Source: an uncultured Oscillospiraceae bacterium (GTDB lineage: Bacteria; Bacillota; Clostridia; Oscillospirales; JAAYXM01). From it: a DNA stretch of 7,090 nucleotides. The stretch lies in assembly GCA_934646115.1 (NCBI GenBank), contig CAKUEM010000070.1:1-7090 (forward strand), written 5' to 3'. Positions 1 through 6,463 of this stretch are shown piece after piece. The stretch's first letter is position 1. Every line of letters begins with the position of its first letter. Position numbers and translations under genes: made by a program. The notes under the pieces were generated by a model. That model was not told the DNA's origin, did not search any database, and saw only the letters and a list, made by a program, of their open reading frames with translations.

Positions 1-43
1 TCATTCTCTCGCGCGCGGCGAAGAACCGGCGGGGATTTCTCGC

Positions 44-79
44 AACAAAACAAGGGCAGACGCAAACGCGTCTGCCCTT
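44..79 (-). terminator. Intrinsic terminator of the ROK-like gene
   Basis: A perfect 12-bp inverted repeat (52-63 with 68-79, loop AAAC) lies 9 bases beyond the stop codon of the minus-strand gene. Read on the minus strand, the stem is followed by a T-rich tail (TTGTTTTGTTG). The + strand side is also followed by an A/T-rich run (80-95), so it could work in both directions. Its position and strength fit rho-independent termination. Confidence 0.85.
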
Positions 80-88
80 ATTATTTTA

Positions 89-1483
89 TTATTTTACCTC
101 CGGAAGGCTTGCCGCAGCGACCGACTGTCCCACGCGGCGCGCCGACTCATCCGGCAGATTCAGCGTCATTTTCTCAGCCAGCGCGGGGTAATCCTCGCGC
201 AGCGTTTTGTTTGCATATTCAAGAATTAAATTTCCGCCCTTGCCGGACATCACGCGCCCAAGCAGCAGCACGCAGCGGATATCATAAAACTCCTCATACC
301 AAGCGAGCGCATGCCCGAGATACACGCCGATCGAGCGATACACCGCGGCGGCAGCGGGGGAATCCTGCGTCATCAGCATCTGCGTGGTTTTCAGCTTATT
401 GGCGGGCGTATCGTCGTCATTTAATGTGATCCCGGCGCGCGGCGCAAGCTTATTCACGCCGTCCTGCGAAAAATATTTCACGCCACAGCCGATATCGCCG
501 GACCACTCGTCCTCCATCGCGTCCGGATTCAGGTCGACCGGAATGAACGCAAACTCGTTGAGCCAGCCGGTGATATTGCCGCTTCCGTCAACAAAGCCGC
601 CCGCCTCGCTCGTGCCCATCGCGATGCCGAGCACGTTATTGGTGTTTAAATTCATCGCGCCGGCCAGCGCGGTCACATCGCCATCGTTTGCAACGACGAA
701 CGGCACGTCGCCGATCTCATGCACCGCACGGATGTAAATATCCTTCACCTTTTCCTCATAGAGCGCCGGGGGGACCTTTAAAAACAGGGAAGCGAGCATC
801 GGGCGATTATTAACATAAATGCCCGCCGAGCTGATGCCGATCGCATCCACGCGCGGCATTTTCGACGCGGCGCTGCGGAACGCGGAGACGATGCCGTTAA
901 AATGATAATCCGGGTCAGACTGCGTTTTCGGGTTCCAAACGACCTCCTCGCTCCAGATCGTTTTCCCATCGACCACGGCGGAGACCTTACGGTCGCTTCC
1001 GCCCGCGTCAAAGCCGATGCGGCAGCCGTTTAAATGCCGCCCCACGCTTTTCGGCTCGCTGATCTCCTCGCCGACCTGATCGATCGGAACAGAGAGGACC
1101 TCAAACGGATGCTCATAAATATTCGCCATATTGACCATATCAAACTCACGCGCGCCGCCCTTGGCATAGGTTTTGCGGATATGCTCTGCAATAAAATCGC
1201 AGCCGCCGATCGTGATGCGGAAGCCGCCGCGCGCCCAGAGGACGGTTTTAATAAACCGCTCGACCATCAAAAGATCCGCCGCGCGCCGCTCCTCCGTGCC
1301 GTGGATCATGAGAGAATACACCGCGCGCTGCCCGTTCTCGCGCTCGATCGCGATTTTGATCGGCATGCCGTGTTCGCCAACACTTTCTTTATACGCCTCA
1401 AAAAATTTTGAGATCGGGAGAAAGCCCGGGTCTAGCTCCGGGACGTTTTTTAACTGCAGGTTCAGGCCGCAAAGCTCTGCCAT
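89..1483 (-). CDS. ROK-like (ASKHA-fold) sugar kinase family protein with extra N-terminal domain
   Basis: A 464-residue protein. Residues about 153-464 look like an actin-like ATPase fold of the ROK/glucokinase kind. The phosphate-1 loop is IGFDAGGSDRKVSAVVDG (156-173). An NDGD motif (266-269) has an aspartate where ROK kinases place their catalytic base. A second glycine-rich phosphate loop, MGTSEAGG (289-296), follows, and LLLGRVMSGKGG (406-417) fits the adenosine-binding motif. The first ~150 residues are not a helix-turn-helix that I recognise and make the protein longer than typical ROK kinases (about 300 residues). The ROK zinc motif CxCGxxGC is not seen; only GCGVKYFS (332-339) is at that place. 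The role is probably phosphorylation of a sugar or sensing of one, with unknown substrate. The start is the ATG at 1483, preceded by GGAG 11 bases upstream. It is transcribed alone and divergently from spoIIIA. No membrane segment or signal peptide is seen. Confidence 0.75.
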   Translation of the reverse strand: MAELCGLNLQLKNVPELDPGFLPISKFFEAYKESVGEHGMPIKIAIERENGQRAVYSLMIHGTEERRAADLLMVERFIKTVLWARGGFRITIGGCDFIAEHIRKTYAKGGAREFDMVNMANIYEHPFEVLSVPIDQVGEEISEPKSVGRHLNGCRIGFDAGGSDRKVSAVVDGKTIWSEEVVWNPKTQSDPDYHFNGIVSAFRSAASKMPRVDAIGISSAGIYVNNRPMLASLFLKVPPALYEEKVKDIYIRAVHEIGDVPFVVANDGDVTALAGAMNLNTNNVLGIAMGTSEAGGFVDGSGNITGWLNEFAFIPVDLNPDAMEDEWSGDIGCGVKYFSQDGVNKLAPRAGITLNDDDTPANKLKTTQMLMTQDSPAAAAVYRSIGVYLGHALAWYEEFYDIRCVLLLGRVMSGKGGNLILEYANKTLREDYPALAEKMTLNLPDESARRVGQSVAAASLPEVK

Positions 1484-1523
1484 AAAATAATCAACTCCAT
1501 TTAATTATTTATTCTTCTGCACT

Positions 1524-1552
1524 AGTTTAGCAAAAAATACGACAAATTGCAA
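1524..1552 (-). promoter_or_regulatory. Sigma-A type promoter of the ROK-like gene
   Basis: On the minus strand, TTGCAA (1552-1547) is separated by exactly 17 bases from TAAACT (1529-1524). TGC directly before the -10 box gives an extended -10 element. Transcription would start near 1517, leaving a leader of about 33 bases containing the GGAG ribosome site (1495-1498). This was found by eye from consensus and spacing. Confidence 0.65.
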
Positions 1553-1597
1553 TCCCTTTTTCGATTTTGCAAGGTGAGTAACTTTCGGACGGGGTGT

Positions 1598-1625
1598 TCT
1601 AATTGCGCGCGGCGCGGCATACCAT
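1598..1625 (+). promoter_or_regulatory. Candidate sigma-E promoter of the spoIIIA operon
   Basis: CATACCAT (1618-1625) differs at one position from the sigma-E -10 consensus CATACAAT. TCTAATT (1598-1604), 13 bases upstream, is a partial match to the -35 consensus (about 5 of 7). In B. subtilis the spoIIIA operon is transcribed by sigma-E in the mother cell, so such a promoter is expected here. Transcription would begin near 1632, just before the GGAGG ribosome site at 1642-1646. The -10 match is good and the -35 match weaker. Confidence 0.5.
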
Positions 1626-1653
1626 GAAGCAAACGCAAAACGGAGGCTGAGAC

Positions 1654-2565
1654 ATGATGACAAAAGAGAGCTATTTATTGGAGCGATACGGACAAGCGGT
1701 GCAATTTCTTCCGCCGCGGCTGCGCGCTTCGGCGATGGGCGTGCCTCGGGCGCTGCAAATGAACGCGCGGGAATTTCGGCTGCGCGTGGGCGAGCCGCTG
1801 ATGCTGCTGGATGAGGCGCGCGAGATCCCGGTAAAAACCGAAACAAATTTGCGTCACGAAGAGCTGGCGACTCTGGTGGATATCGCAACGGGCGGCTCGG
1901 TACACAGCGCGGCAGAGAGCATCCGCGCCGGGTTCTTAACAGTTGCGGGCGGGCATCGCGTGGGTCTGTGCGGCACGGGCGTGCAGCGCGGCGGCGAGAT
2001 CAGCTTTATCCGCAACATCTCCTCGGCGGTCATCCGCATTGCGAAAGAATTCCCCGGCGTGTCAGACGGCGTGTATGATGAGCTGATGCAAAACGGCGCG
2101 TTTGAAAACACGCTGATCATTGCGCCGCCGGGCTGCGGCAAGACGACGATGCTGCGCGATCTGATCCGCAATTTATCCGATCGCACGCCCAGCTATCGCG
2201 TGGCTGTGGCGGACGAGCGCTCTGAAATTGCGGCAAAATTCCTTGGCGTGCCGCAGTTTTCCGTTGGGCATCACACGGACGTGATGGAGGGGCTTCCCAA
2301 GTCGCAGGCGATGATGCTGATGCTGCGCGCGATGTCGCCGGATATCCTTGCGGTGGACGAGATCACCGTGGAGGAGGACATCCGCGCGATGGAATGCGCG
2401 GCAAACTGCGGCGTGGCGCTGCTTGCGACCGCGCATGGCAATGACGTGGAGTGTTTGTTTGCGCGGCCGCTGTATCGCCGGCTGGCGGAGCTTTCGATTT
2501 TTCGCTTCGCCGTGGTGCTCGGCATCGCGGACGGTACATACACATGGAAGGTTCTGGAGCTGTGA
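1654..2565 (+). CDS. spoIIIAA: Stage III sporulation protein AA, ATPase of the SpoIIIA-SpoIIQ channel
   Basis: A 303-residue cytoplasmic ATPase related to secretion ATPases of type II and IV systems, thought to power or assemble the SpoIIIA channel from the mother-cell side. Visible motifs are a P-loop APPGCGKTT (157-165) and a Walker B ILAVDEI (231-237, with D235 and E236). The stretch VADERSEIAA (185-194) and the segment LATAHGNDVECL (257-268), in the sensor position, also fit the family. The N-terminal part (about 35-130) contains EFRLRVGEPL and the glycine-rich AGGHRVGLCGTGV (98-110), typical of SpoIIIAA. The first residue of the P-loop is alanine instead of the usual glycine. The length is close to that of B. 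subtilis SpoIIIAA. The ATG at 1654 is preceded by GGAGG (1642-1646) with 7 bases between; a second ATG follows directly. It is the first gene of the operon and its stop overlaps the spoIIIAB start (TGATG). Confidence 0.97.
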   Translation: MMTKESYLLERYGQAVQFLPPRLRASAMGVPRALQMNAREFRLRVGEPLMLLDEAREIPVKTETNLRHEELATLVDIATGGSVHSAAESIRAGFLTVAGGHRVGLCGTGVQRGGEISFIRNISSAVIRIAKEFPGVSDGVYDELMQNGAFENTLIIAPPGCGKTTMLRDLIRNLSDRTPSYRVAVADERSEIAAKFLGVPQFSVGHHTDVMEGLPKSQAMMLMLRAMSPDILAVDEITVEEDIRAMECAANCGVALLATAHGNDVECLFARPLYRRLAELSIFRFAVVLGIADGTYTWKVLEL

Positions 2566-3080
2566 TGGTAAAGTGGATCGGGGCGATTTTATTGATCGGC
2601 GGCGCGGCGGCGTATGGGCTGCATGCGCGGGCGCGGCTTGCGCGGCGCGTTCAGACCCTGCGCGGTCTTGCCGCAGCGCTGGATCTGATGCATGCAGAGC
2701 TTTCCTGCATGTGCACGCCGACGGATGAGCTGCTCGAGCGGCTTTGCAAAGCGACAGCGCCGCCGCTGCGCGCATTTTTTGAGGATTGCCGGAATGCGCA
2801 TCGGGCGCGGCCGGATCTTCCGATTGCGATGATCTGGGGGCGCGCCGTGCACGATGCGGAGTATCTGGAGCTGCTGCCGCAGGAGGCGCAGACGCTGCGC
2901 GAGGTGGGCAATGCGCTCGGGCGCTATGACGTGGAGGAGGAGCTGCGCGTCATTGCGCATGCGCGCCGCGCGATCGAGGGGTTTGAAAAGACGGCGGAGG
3001 AAACGCGTGCGCGCACCGGGCGGCTGTATGCCAGCTTAAGCCTGATGTCCGGCGTTGCGGTGGCGATCATGCTGCTGTAG
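2565..3080 (+). CDS. spoIIIAB: Stage III sporulation protein AB
   Basis: A 171-residue membrane protein, the same length as B. subtilis SpoIIIAB. It has one hydrophobic segment at the N-terminus (about 4-19) and one at the C-terminus (about 155-171). Between them lies a helical, charged, probably cytoplasmic region similar to type II secretion F-family proteins, with repeated small helices such as LRGLAAALDLMHAEL (32-46) and LPQEAQTLREVGNALG (104-119). In the model of the complex it is the membrane partner of the ATPase SpoIIIAA. The reading frame is open from 2451, but the start is placed at the ATG at 2565. It overlaps the spoIIIAA stop codon by one base, has GGAG at 2556-2559 with 5 bases between, and gives the usual protein length. 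A GTG one codon earlier (2562) is the alternative. The overlap implies translational coupling to spoIIIAA. Confidence 0.95.
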   Translation: MVKWIGAILLIGGAAAYGLHARARLARRVQTLRGLAAALDLMHAELSCMCTPTDELLERLCKATAPPLRAFFEDCRNAHRARPDLPIAMIWGRAVHDAEYLELLPQEAQTLREVGNALGRYDVEEELRVIAHARRAIEGFEKTAEETRARTGRLYASLSLMSGVAVAIMLL

Positions 3081-3101
3081 TTTAAAAAAGGGGATGTCAC
3101 G

Positions 3102-3296
3102 ATGCAGGTGGATCTGATTTTTAAAGTCGCCGCGATCGGAATTCTGGTCGCGGTGCTCAACCAGCTTTTGATCCGCTCCGGGCGCGAGGAGCAGGCGATG
3201 ATGACCACGCTTGCCGGGCTGATCGTTGTGCTGATGATCGTCATTCAGGAGATCAGCGGGCTGTTTCAGCTTGTGAAAACGACGTTTGGATTCTAA
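3102..3296 (+). CDS. spoIIIAC: Stage III sporulation protein AC
   Basis: A 64-residue protein made of two membrane helices (about 5-24 and 34-55) joined by a short polar turn, LIRSGREEQ (23-31). This is the fixed pattern of SpoIIIAC, about 68 residues in B. subtilis. It is an integral membrane part of the SpoIIIA complex in the outer forespore membrane. A strong ribosome site, AAGGGGA (3088-3094), precedes the ATG by 7 bases. It lies 21 bases after spoIIIAB and 21 bases before spoIIIAD, whose helices it resembles. The conserved VLNQLL segment near the end of helix 1 supports the call. Confidence 0.95.
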   Translation: MQVDLIFKVAAIGILVAVLNQLLIRSGREEQAMMTTLAGLIVVLMIVIQEISGLFQLVKTTFGF

Positions 3297-3317
3297 GGAT
3301 AACCGGGAGGGCTTCCA

Positions 3318-3704
3318 ATGGAGCTGTTCATGCAATGCGCGGCGCTTGCGGTGCTTGCGGCGGTTGCCGCCGTGGTGCTGCGCCGGCATGTGCCGGAGAT
3401 CGCGCTCGTTTTAGTGATCGCGGCGAGCGTGCTGCTGTTGGGCGCTGTGACCGGTGTGACCGCGCGCATTCTGCTATTTCTGCGCGAGCTTGCCGCCGCC
3501 GCGGGCATTGCGCCCGACGTGCTTGCGCCGCTCGGCAAGGCGACGGCGATCGCAATTTTAACGAAGCTCGCGTGCGATATCTGCCGCGACGCGGGCGCGG
3601 GCAGTCTTGCCACCGTGGTGGAGCTGTGCGGCTGCATGATCACAACGATGCTGTCGCTGCCGCTGCTTGAGGCGGTGATGAAGCTGGTCAGCTCGTTTGG
3701 ATAA
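3318..3704 (+). CDS. spoIIIAD: Stage III sporulation protein AD
   Basis: A 128-residue polytopic membrane protein (B. subtilis about 133). It has hydrophobic helices at about 5-21, 27-48 and 100-119, and a more polar middle. The segment KATAIAILTKLACDICRDAG (74-93) is the family signature and is followed by the conserved VVELCGCMI (100-108). It is a membrane component of the SpoIIIA channel, probably working beside SpoIIIAC and SpoIIIAE. The ATG at 3318 has GGGAGG (3305-3310) 7 bases upstream. Its stop codon overlaps the ribosome site of spoIIIAE. Confidence 0.95.
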   Translation: MELFMQCAALAVLAAVAAVVLRRHVPEIALVLVIAASVLLLGAVTGVTARILLFLRELAAAAGIAPDVLAPLGKATAIAILTKLACDICRDAGAGSLATVVELCGCMITTMLSLPLLEAVMKLVSSFG

Positions 3705-3708
3705 AGGA
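3704..3708 (+). promoter_or_regulatory. Ribosome binding site that decides the spoIIIAE start
   Basis: AAGGA begins on the last base of the spoIIIAD stop codon. It leaves 10 bases to the ATG at 3719 but only one base to the in-frame GTG at 3710. The ATG is therefore the more likely start, and the two genes are probably translationally coupled. Confidence 0.7.
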
Positions 3709-3718
3709 TGTGAAACAA

Positions 3719-4816
3719 ATGAAACGCGTGATATTATGCGCGGTGTTTGCGCTGCTGCTCGCAGCGGGCGCCGCGGCAGAGACCGATGTGTTCACGCGCC
3801 AGGGGCAGGCGCTTGAGCTTGCGCGCGTGGAGCAGGCGGCGCCGAAGGACGGCGCGGTTTCGGAGATCACAGAGGGGATCTCGCTGGACGACGGGCTGCG
3901 CACGCTTGCGGCGCGGTTTGGGCGCGAGTTCCGCGCGGTTTTCCGAAGGTCGCTCGCATGCATTGGCGTGATCCTTGCGATTGCGGTGCTTTCGGCGATC
4001 GTCAATCATTTTTGCGACGCAGGCTCAGACAAGCTGCCGCGGTATATCGGCGCGGCGGGCGCGCTTGCGGTCACGGCGGCCGCATCCGGCAGCATCAGCT
4101 CATTTGTCGGCATGGGCGCGCAGGCGATCGACAGCATGAGCAGCTTTTCCAAGGCGCTGCTGCCCGCGCTCTCCGCCGCGGTGGCGGCAAGCGGGTCGCC
4201 GCTGGGCGCGACCGCGCGCTACAGCGCAACGGTGCTGTTTTCCGATATCGCGCTCACCGCGATCCACGCGCTGCTCATCCCGCTGATTTACACCTATATC
4301 GCTGCGGCGACGGCGAATGCGGCGATCCCAGGCGCAGCGATCGGGAAAATTGCGGATTTTCTGCATTGGGTCGTATCCGGAAGCCTAAAGCTGATCGTTA
4401 CGATTTTTATCGCGTATTTAACGGTCAGCGGCATCGCCGCATCCACGACGGACGCGGTGGGCGCAAAGACGGCGCGCGCGGCGATCAGCGGCGCGGTTCC
4501 GGTCGTCGGTGGGATCTTGTCTGACGCGGCGGAAACGGTGCTCGCGGGGGCAAAGCTCATGAAAAACGCGGTCGGCGTGTTCGGCATGCTCACGATTTTG
4601 TCAATCTGCCTGACGCCGTTTCTCGTGCTCGCTGTGAATTATTTCACGTTTAAGGCCGCCGCCGCGCTGACCGCGCCGCTTTGCGATACGCGGCTTGCCG
4701 AGCTGGTCGACCGGATCGGCGGCAGCTTTGGCGTGGTGCTTGGCATGACCGCGTCGTGCGCGTTTCTGCTGTTTATGTCGATCCTGTCGTGCATGCTTGC
4801 GGCAGGCGCGGGTTAG
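3719..4816 (+). CDS. spoIIIAE: Stage III sporulation protein AE
   Basis: A 365-residue multi-pass membrane protein, a little shorter than the B. subtilis protein (about 399). It begins with a signal peptide: MKR, a hydrophobic core, then AAGAAA with likely cleavage before E21. A soluble stretch follows (about 21-76). Further hydrophobic segments lie at about 79-97, 108-130, 177-197, 221-241, 286-308 and 337-361, giving roughly six membrane helices. The conserved region SSFSKALLPALSAAVAASGS (141-160) and GAVPVVGGILSDAAETVLAG (258-277) mark the family. In the SpoIIIA complex it is the large polytopic membrane component, with some similarity to permeases. The ATG at 3719 is chosen over an in-frame GTG at 3710 because of ribosome-site spacing and because it gives a normal signal peptide. 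Alanine-rich composition reflects the high GC content. Confidence 0.95.
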   Translation: MKRVILCAVFALLLAAGAAAETDVFTRQGQALELARVEQAAPKDGAVSEITEGISLDDGLRTLAARFGREFRAVFRRSLACIGVILAIAVLSAIVNHFCDAGSDKLPRYIGAAGALAVTAAASGSISSFVGMGAQAIDSMSSFSKALLPALSAAVAASGSPLGATARYSATVLFSDIALTAIHALLIPLIYTYIAAATANAAIPGAAIGKIADFLHWVVSGSLKLIVTIFIAYLTVSGIAASTTDAVGAKTARAAISGAVPVVGGILSDAAETVLAGAKLMKNAVGVFGMLTILSICLTPFLVLAVNYFTFKAAAALTAPLCDTRLAELVDRIGGSFGVVLGMTASCAFLLFMSILSCMLAAGAG

Positions 4817-4828
4817 GGGGAGAGACGC

Positions 4829-5350
4829 ATGGAAGTGTTGCAAAACTGGATCACCGGGATCTGCGCAGTGTCGATTTTGGTCGCGGTCGCGCGCGCGATC
4901 ACGCCGAAGACCGCGCCGGCGGGTGCGGTTCGCATGATCGGCGGGCTGCTGCTCGTGCTTGCGATCCTGCTGCCGCTCGGCAAGCTGGACGTGGCGCAGC
5001 TGCGCTTTGATAACCGGCGCGCCGAGCAGGCGCTTGCGGATCAAACCGCGCGCTTGAACGCCGAAAACGGAAAGATCCGCGAGGATATCATAGCCGAGTC
5101 GCTCAGCGCATATATATGGAAGCGTGCCGGGTGCCGCGAAGAGGCGCTGCGCGTTCGCGTGCGGTGCGAAAACGAGATTCCCACGCAGGTCATCTTATAC
5201 GCCGCGCCGGAGGTAGACACCGCGCGCATTCTCAAGCTGATCGAGGAGGAATGCGGCATTTCGCGCGCGCAGGTCGTTTTGAAGTCCATCGAGGAGGATG
5301 ATACAAATGCCGGATATGAAAAAGCTTCTGGCGCCGATCCGAAAAAATAA
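4829..5350 (+). CDS. spoIIIAF: Stage III sporulation protein AF
   Basis: A 173-residue protein with two N-terminal membrane helices (about 7-24 and 33-50). A charged helix follows (about 60-95), then a C-terminal alpha/beta domain (about 104-154) of the ring-building type, with VRCENEIPTQVILYAAP (111-127) and ILKLIEEECGISRAQVVLKS (134-153). The domain would face the space between the two forespore membranes and could form or cap a ring with SpoIIIAG and SpoIIIAH. The ATG at 4829 is preceded by GGGGGAG (4816-4822), which overlaps the spoIIIAE stop region. The last 15 codons, after the folded domain, overlap spoIIIAG in another frame; this tail (GYEKASGADPKK) looks unstructured. Confidence 0.93.
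   Translation: MEVLQNWITGICAVSILVAVARAITPKTAPAGAVRMIGGLLLVLAILLPLGKLDVAQLRFDNRRAEQALADQTARLNAENGKIREDIIAESLSAYIWKRAGCREEALRVRVRCENEIPTQVILYAAPEVDTARILKLIEEECGISRAQVVLKSIEEDDTNAGYEKASGADPKK
5291..5297 (+). promoter_or_regulatory. Ribosome binding site of spoIIIAG inside spoIIIAF
   Basis: GAGGAGG lies in the coding sequence of spoIIIAF (codons for an EED run). It is 9 bases before the ATG at 5307. An upstream in-frame ATG at 5298 touches the ribosome site and is unlikely to be used, and one at 5316 is too far. Confidence 0.75.
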
Positions 5351-5822
5351 ATATCTGATCCTGGTTCTCGCGGCGGGGCTTTTGCTGCTTCTGCTCCCGC
5401 GCATGGGCGGCGAGAAGCGGCAGGAGAGCGCAAAAGCGCCGGCGGAGACGTTCTCGCTTTCCGAGTGCGAGGCGCGCATTGAAAAGATCCTTGCGCAGAG
5501 CGAGGGTGTGGGACGCGTTGAGGTTGCGCTTGCGGTGCGCTCAACGATGGAGTCGGTCTACGCGGAGGAGGCGCGCGTGAATACACGCGAGGCGGAGGCG
5601 GATTATAACCGCGACAGCGACCGCAAGCCCAGCATTCTTTCAGACGGAACGGGCGGCGAGAGCCCGGTCATGATCAAGCAGCTTTACCCCGAGTTTCTGG
5701 GCGCGACCGTAGTATGTGACGGCGCGGATCAGCCGCAGGTTTGCGCCGCGGTGATCGAGGCGGTCACATCGCTGACCGGGATCTCGTCCGAACGGATCAC
5801 AGTGATCAAAATGAAAGCTTAG
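5307..5822 (+). CDS. spoIIIAG: Stage III sporulation protein AG, ring-forming channel subunit
   Basis: A 171-residue protein with a short cytoplasmic N-terminus, one membrane helix (about 16-31) and an intermembrane domain. In B. subtilis SpoIIIAG forms a large 30-subunit ring, and the ring-building motif is split by a beta-rich insertion. The same plan is visible here. The first half is SECEARIEKILAQSEGVGRV (52-71) and the second is LGATVVCDGADQP to the end (131-171). Between them is an insertion (about 78-128) with VYAEEARVNTREAEADYN (84-101). The start is placed at the ATG at 5307 because of the GAGGAGG site 9 bases upstream. The gene overlaps spoIIIAF by 44 bases. It ends in a TAG that lies directly against the spoIIIAH ribosome site. 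Confidence 0.95.
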   Translation: MPDMKKLLAPIRKNKYLILVLAAGLLLLLLPRMGGEKRQESAKAPAETFSLSECEARIEKILAQSEGVGRVEVALAVRSTMESVYAEEARVNTREAEADYNRDSDRKPSILSDGTGGESPVMIKQLYPEFLGATVVCDGADQPQVCAAVIEAVTSLTGISSERITVIKMKA

Positions 5823-5826
5823 GAGG
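5821..5826 (+). promoter_or_regulatory. Strong ribosome binding site of spoIIIAH
   Basis: A full AGGAGG overlaps the last two bases of the spoIIIAG stop codon and stands 7 bases before the ATG at 5834. This decides the start, although the frame is open further upstream to 5741. It is the best ribosome site in the operon. Confidence 0.8.
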
Positions 5827-5833
5827 AGTTATT

Positions 5834-6415
5834 ATGTTTTTAAAAAAGAGAAATGCGGTTGCCGCCATGATCGTTCTGTTTATCTGCGTTGCGGTCTATT
5901 TAAACTGGAGCTACACGCAGGGGATTGGGCAGGACGACGCGGTAGACGTAGATTCCGGCAAGATCCTCGGCGAGGCGACGCTGACCAATCAGGAGGAAGA
6001 GGGCAAAAAAGAGCAGGTGACAAAGGAAGAGAAAGAGGAATCGCCCAAGGACACGGTGGCAAACGATTATTTCACCAACGCGCGCATAGAGAAGCAAAAG
6101 GCACGCGACAGCGCGCTCAACACGCTGAAAGAAACGACAAATCAGGAAAACATCTCGCAGGAGGCGCGTGATAAGGCGACCGCGAGCATCGAGACGCTTG
6201 CGACCGGCGCAGTGGCGGAATCCCGCATTGAAACGCTTGTAAAGGCGAAAGGGTTTACAGACTGCGTTGCGCTGATCAATGAAGAGAGCGTGAACGTGAT
6301 CGTCAAGGCGCCGGAGGGCGGCTTGACCCAAAGCGATACGAGCAAGATTCGCGATATCGTGGTGGCAGAGGCGAAGGTAAAACCCAGCCAGATCAAGATC
6401 GTTGAGATCAAATAA
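5834..6415 (+). CDS. spoIIIAH: Stage III sporulation protein AH, SpoIIQ partner
   Basis: A 193-residue protein (B. subtilis about 218). It has a positively charged start (MFLKKR), one membrane helix (about 8-24), then a highly charged linker rich in Glu and Lys (about 53-72). A helical region follows (about 78-135). The C-terminal ring-building domain related to YscJ/FliF ends the protein (about 116-192), with ETLVKAKGFTDCVALINEE (133-151), VNVIVKAPEG (153-162) and IRDIVVAEAKVKPSQIKIVEI (172-192). Known SpoIIIAH binds forespore SpoIIQ across the intermembrane space and links the two halves of the channel. It is the last gene of the operon, with a terminator two bases beyond its stop. Codons in the charged linker are less GC-rich than those of the other spoIIIA genes, as its amino acids require. 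Confidence 0.95.
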   Translation: MFLKKRNAVAAMIVLFICVAVYLNWSYTQGIGQDDAVDVDSGKILGEATLTNQEEEGKKEQVTKEEKEESPKDTVANDYFTNARIEKQKARDSALNTLKETTNQENISQEARDKATASIETLATGAVAESRIETLVKAKGFTDCVALINEESVNVIVKAPEGGLTQSDTSKIRDIVVAEAKVKPSQIKIVEIK

Positions 6416-6417
6416 GC

Positions 6418-6451
6418 AAAAAAACGTCACGGCTGCCCGTGGCGTTTTTTT
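6418..6451 (+). terminator. Intrinsic terminator of the spoIIIA operon
   Basis: An inverted repeat of 15 pairs with one G-T pair has loop CTGC (6433-6436). The core is CGTCACGG with CCGTGGCG, and it is flanked by seven A's paired to seven T's (6418-6424 with 6445-6451). It starts two bases after the spoIIIAH stop. The symmetric A and T runs could allow some termination in both directions. Confidence 0.9.
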
Positions 6452-6463
6452 CGATGAAATGAA

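Noticed and set aside
1..51. Possible end or start of a minus-strand gene at the left edge
   Set aside because: A CAT at 2-4 and a TCA at 1-3 could be a start or stop on the minus strand, but too little sequence is present and no convincing ribosome site is seen.
2451..2564. N-terminal extension of SpoIIIAB from the ATG at 2451
   Set aside because: It would lie wholly inside spoIIIAA, lacks a fitting ribosome site and makes the protein 38 residues longer than the family.
2173..2775. Minus-strand open frame of 200 codons across spoIIIAA and spoIIIAB
   Set aside because: It lies opposite two well-recognised genes, its protein is rich in Arg, His and Ala as expected for a GC-rich antisense frame, and no family is recognisable.
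3958..4524. Plus-strand open frame of 188 codons inside spoIIIAE
   Set aside because: It is an alternative frame within a conserved membrane protein gene, Arg-rich and without recognisable motifs.
5041..5586. Minus-strand open frame of 181 codons across spoIIIAF and spoIIIAG
   Set aside because: It is antisense to two conserved genes, with low-complexity Pro/Arg/Ser composition and no ribosome site that stands out.
5741..5833. N-terminal extension of SpoIIIAH from the ATG at 5741
   Set aside because: The extra residues are an out-of-frame reading of the end of spoIIIAG, while the AGGAGG site points clearly to the ATG at 5834.
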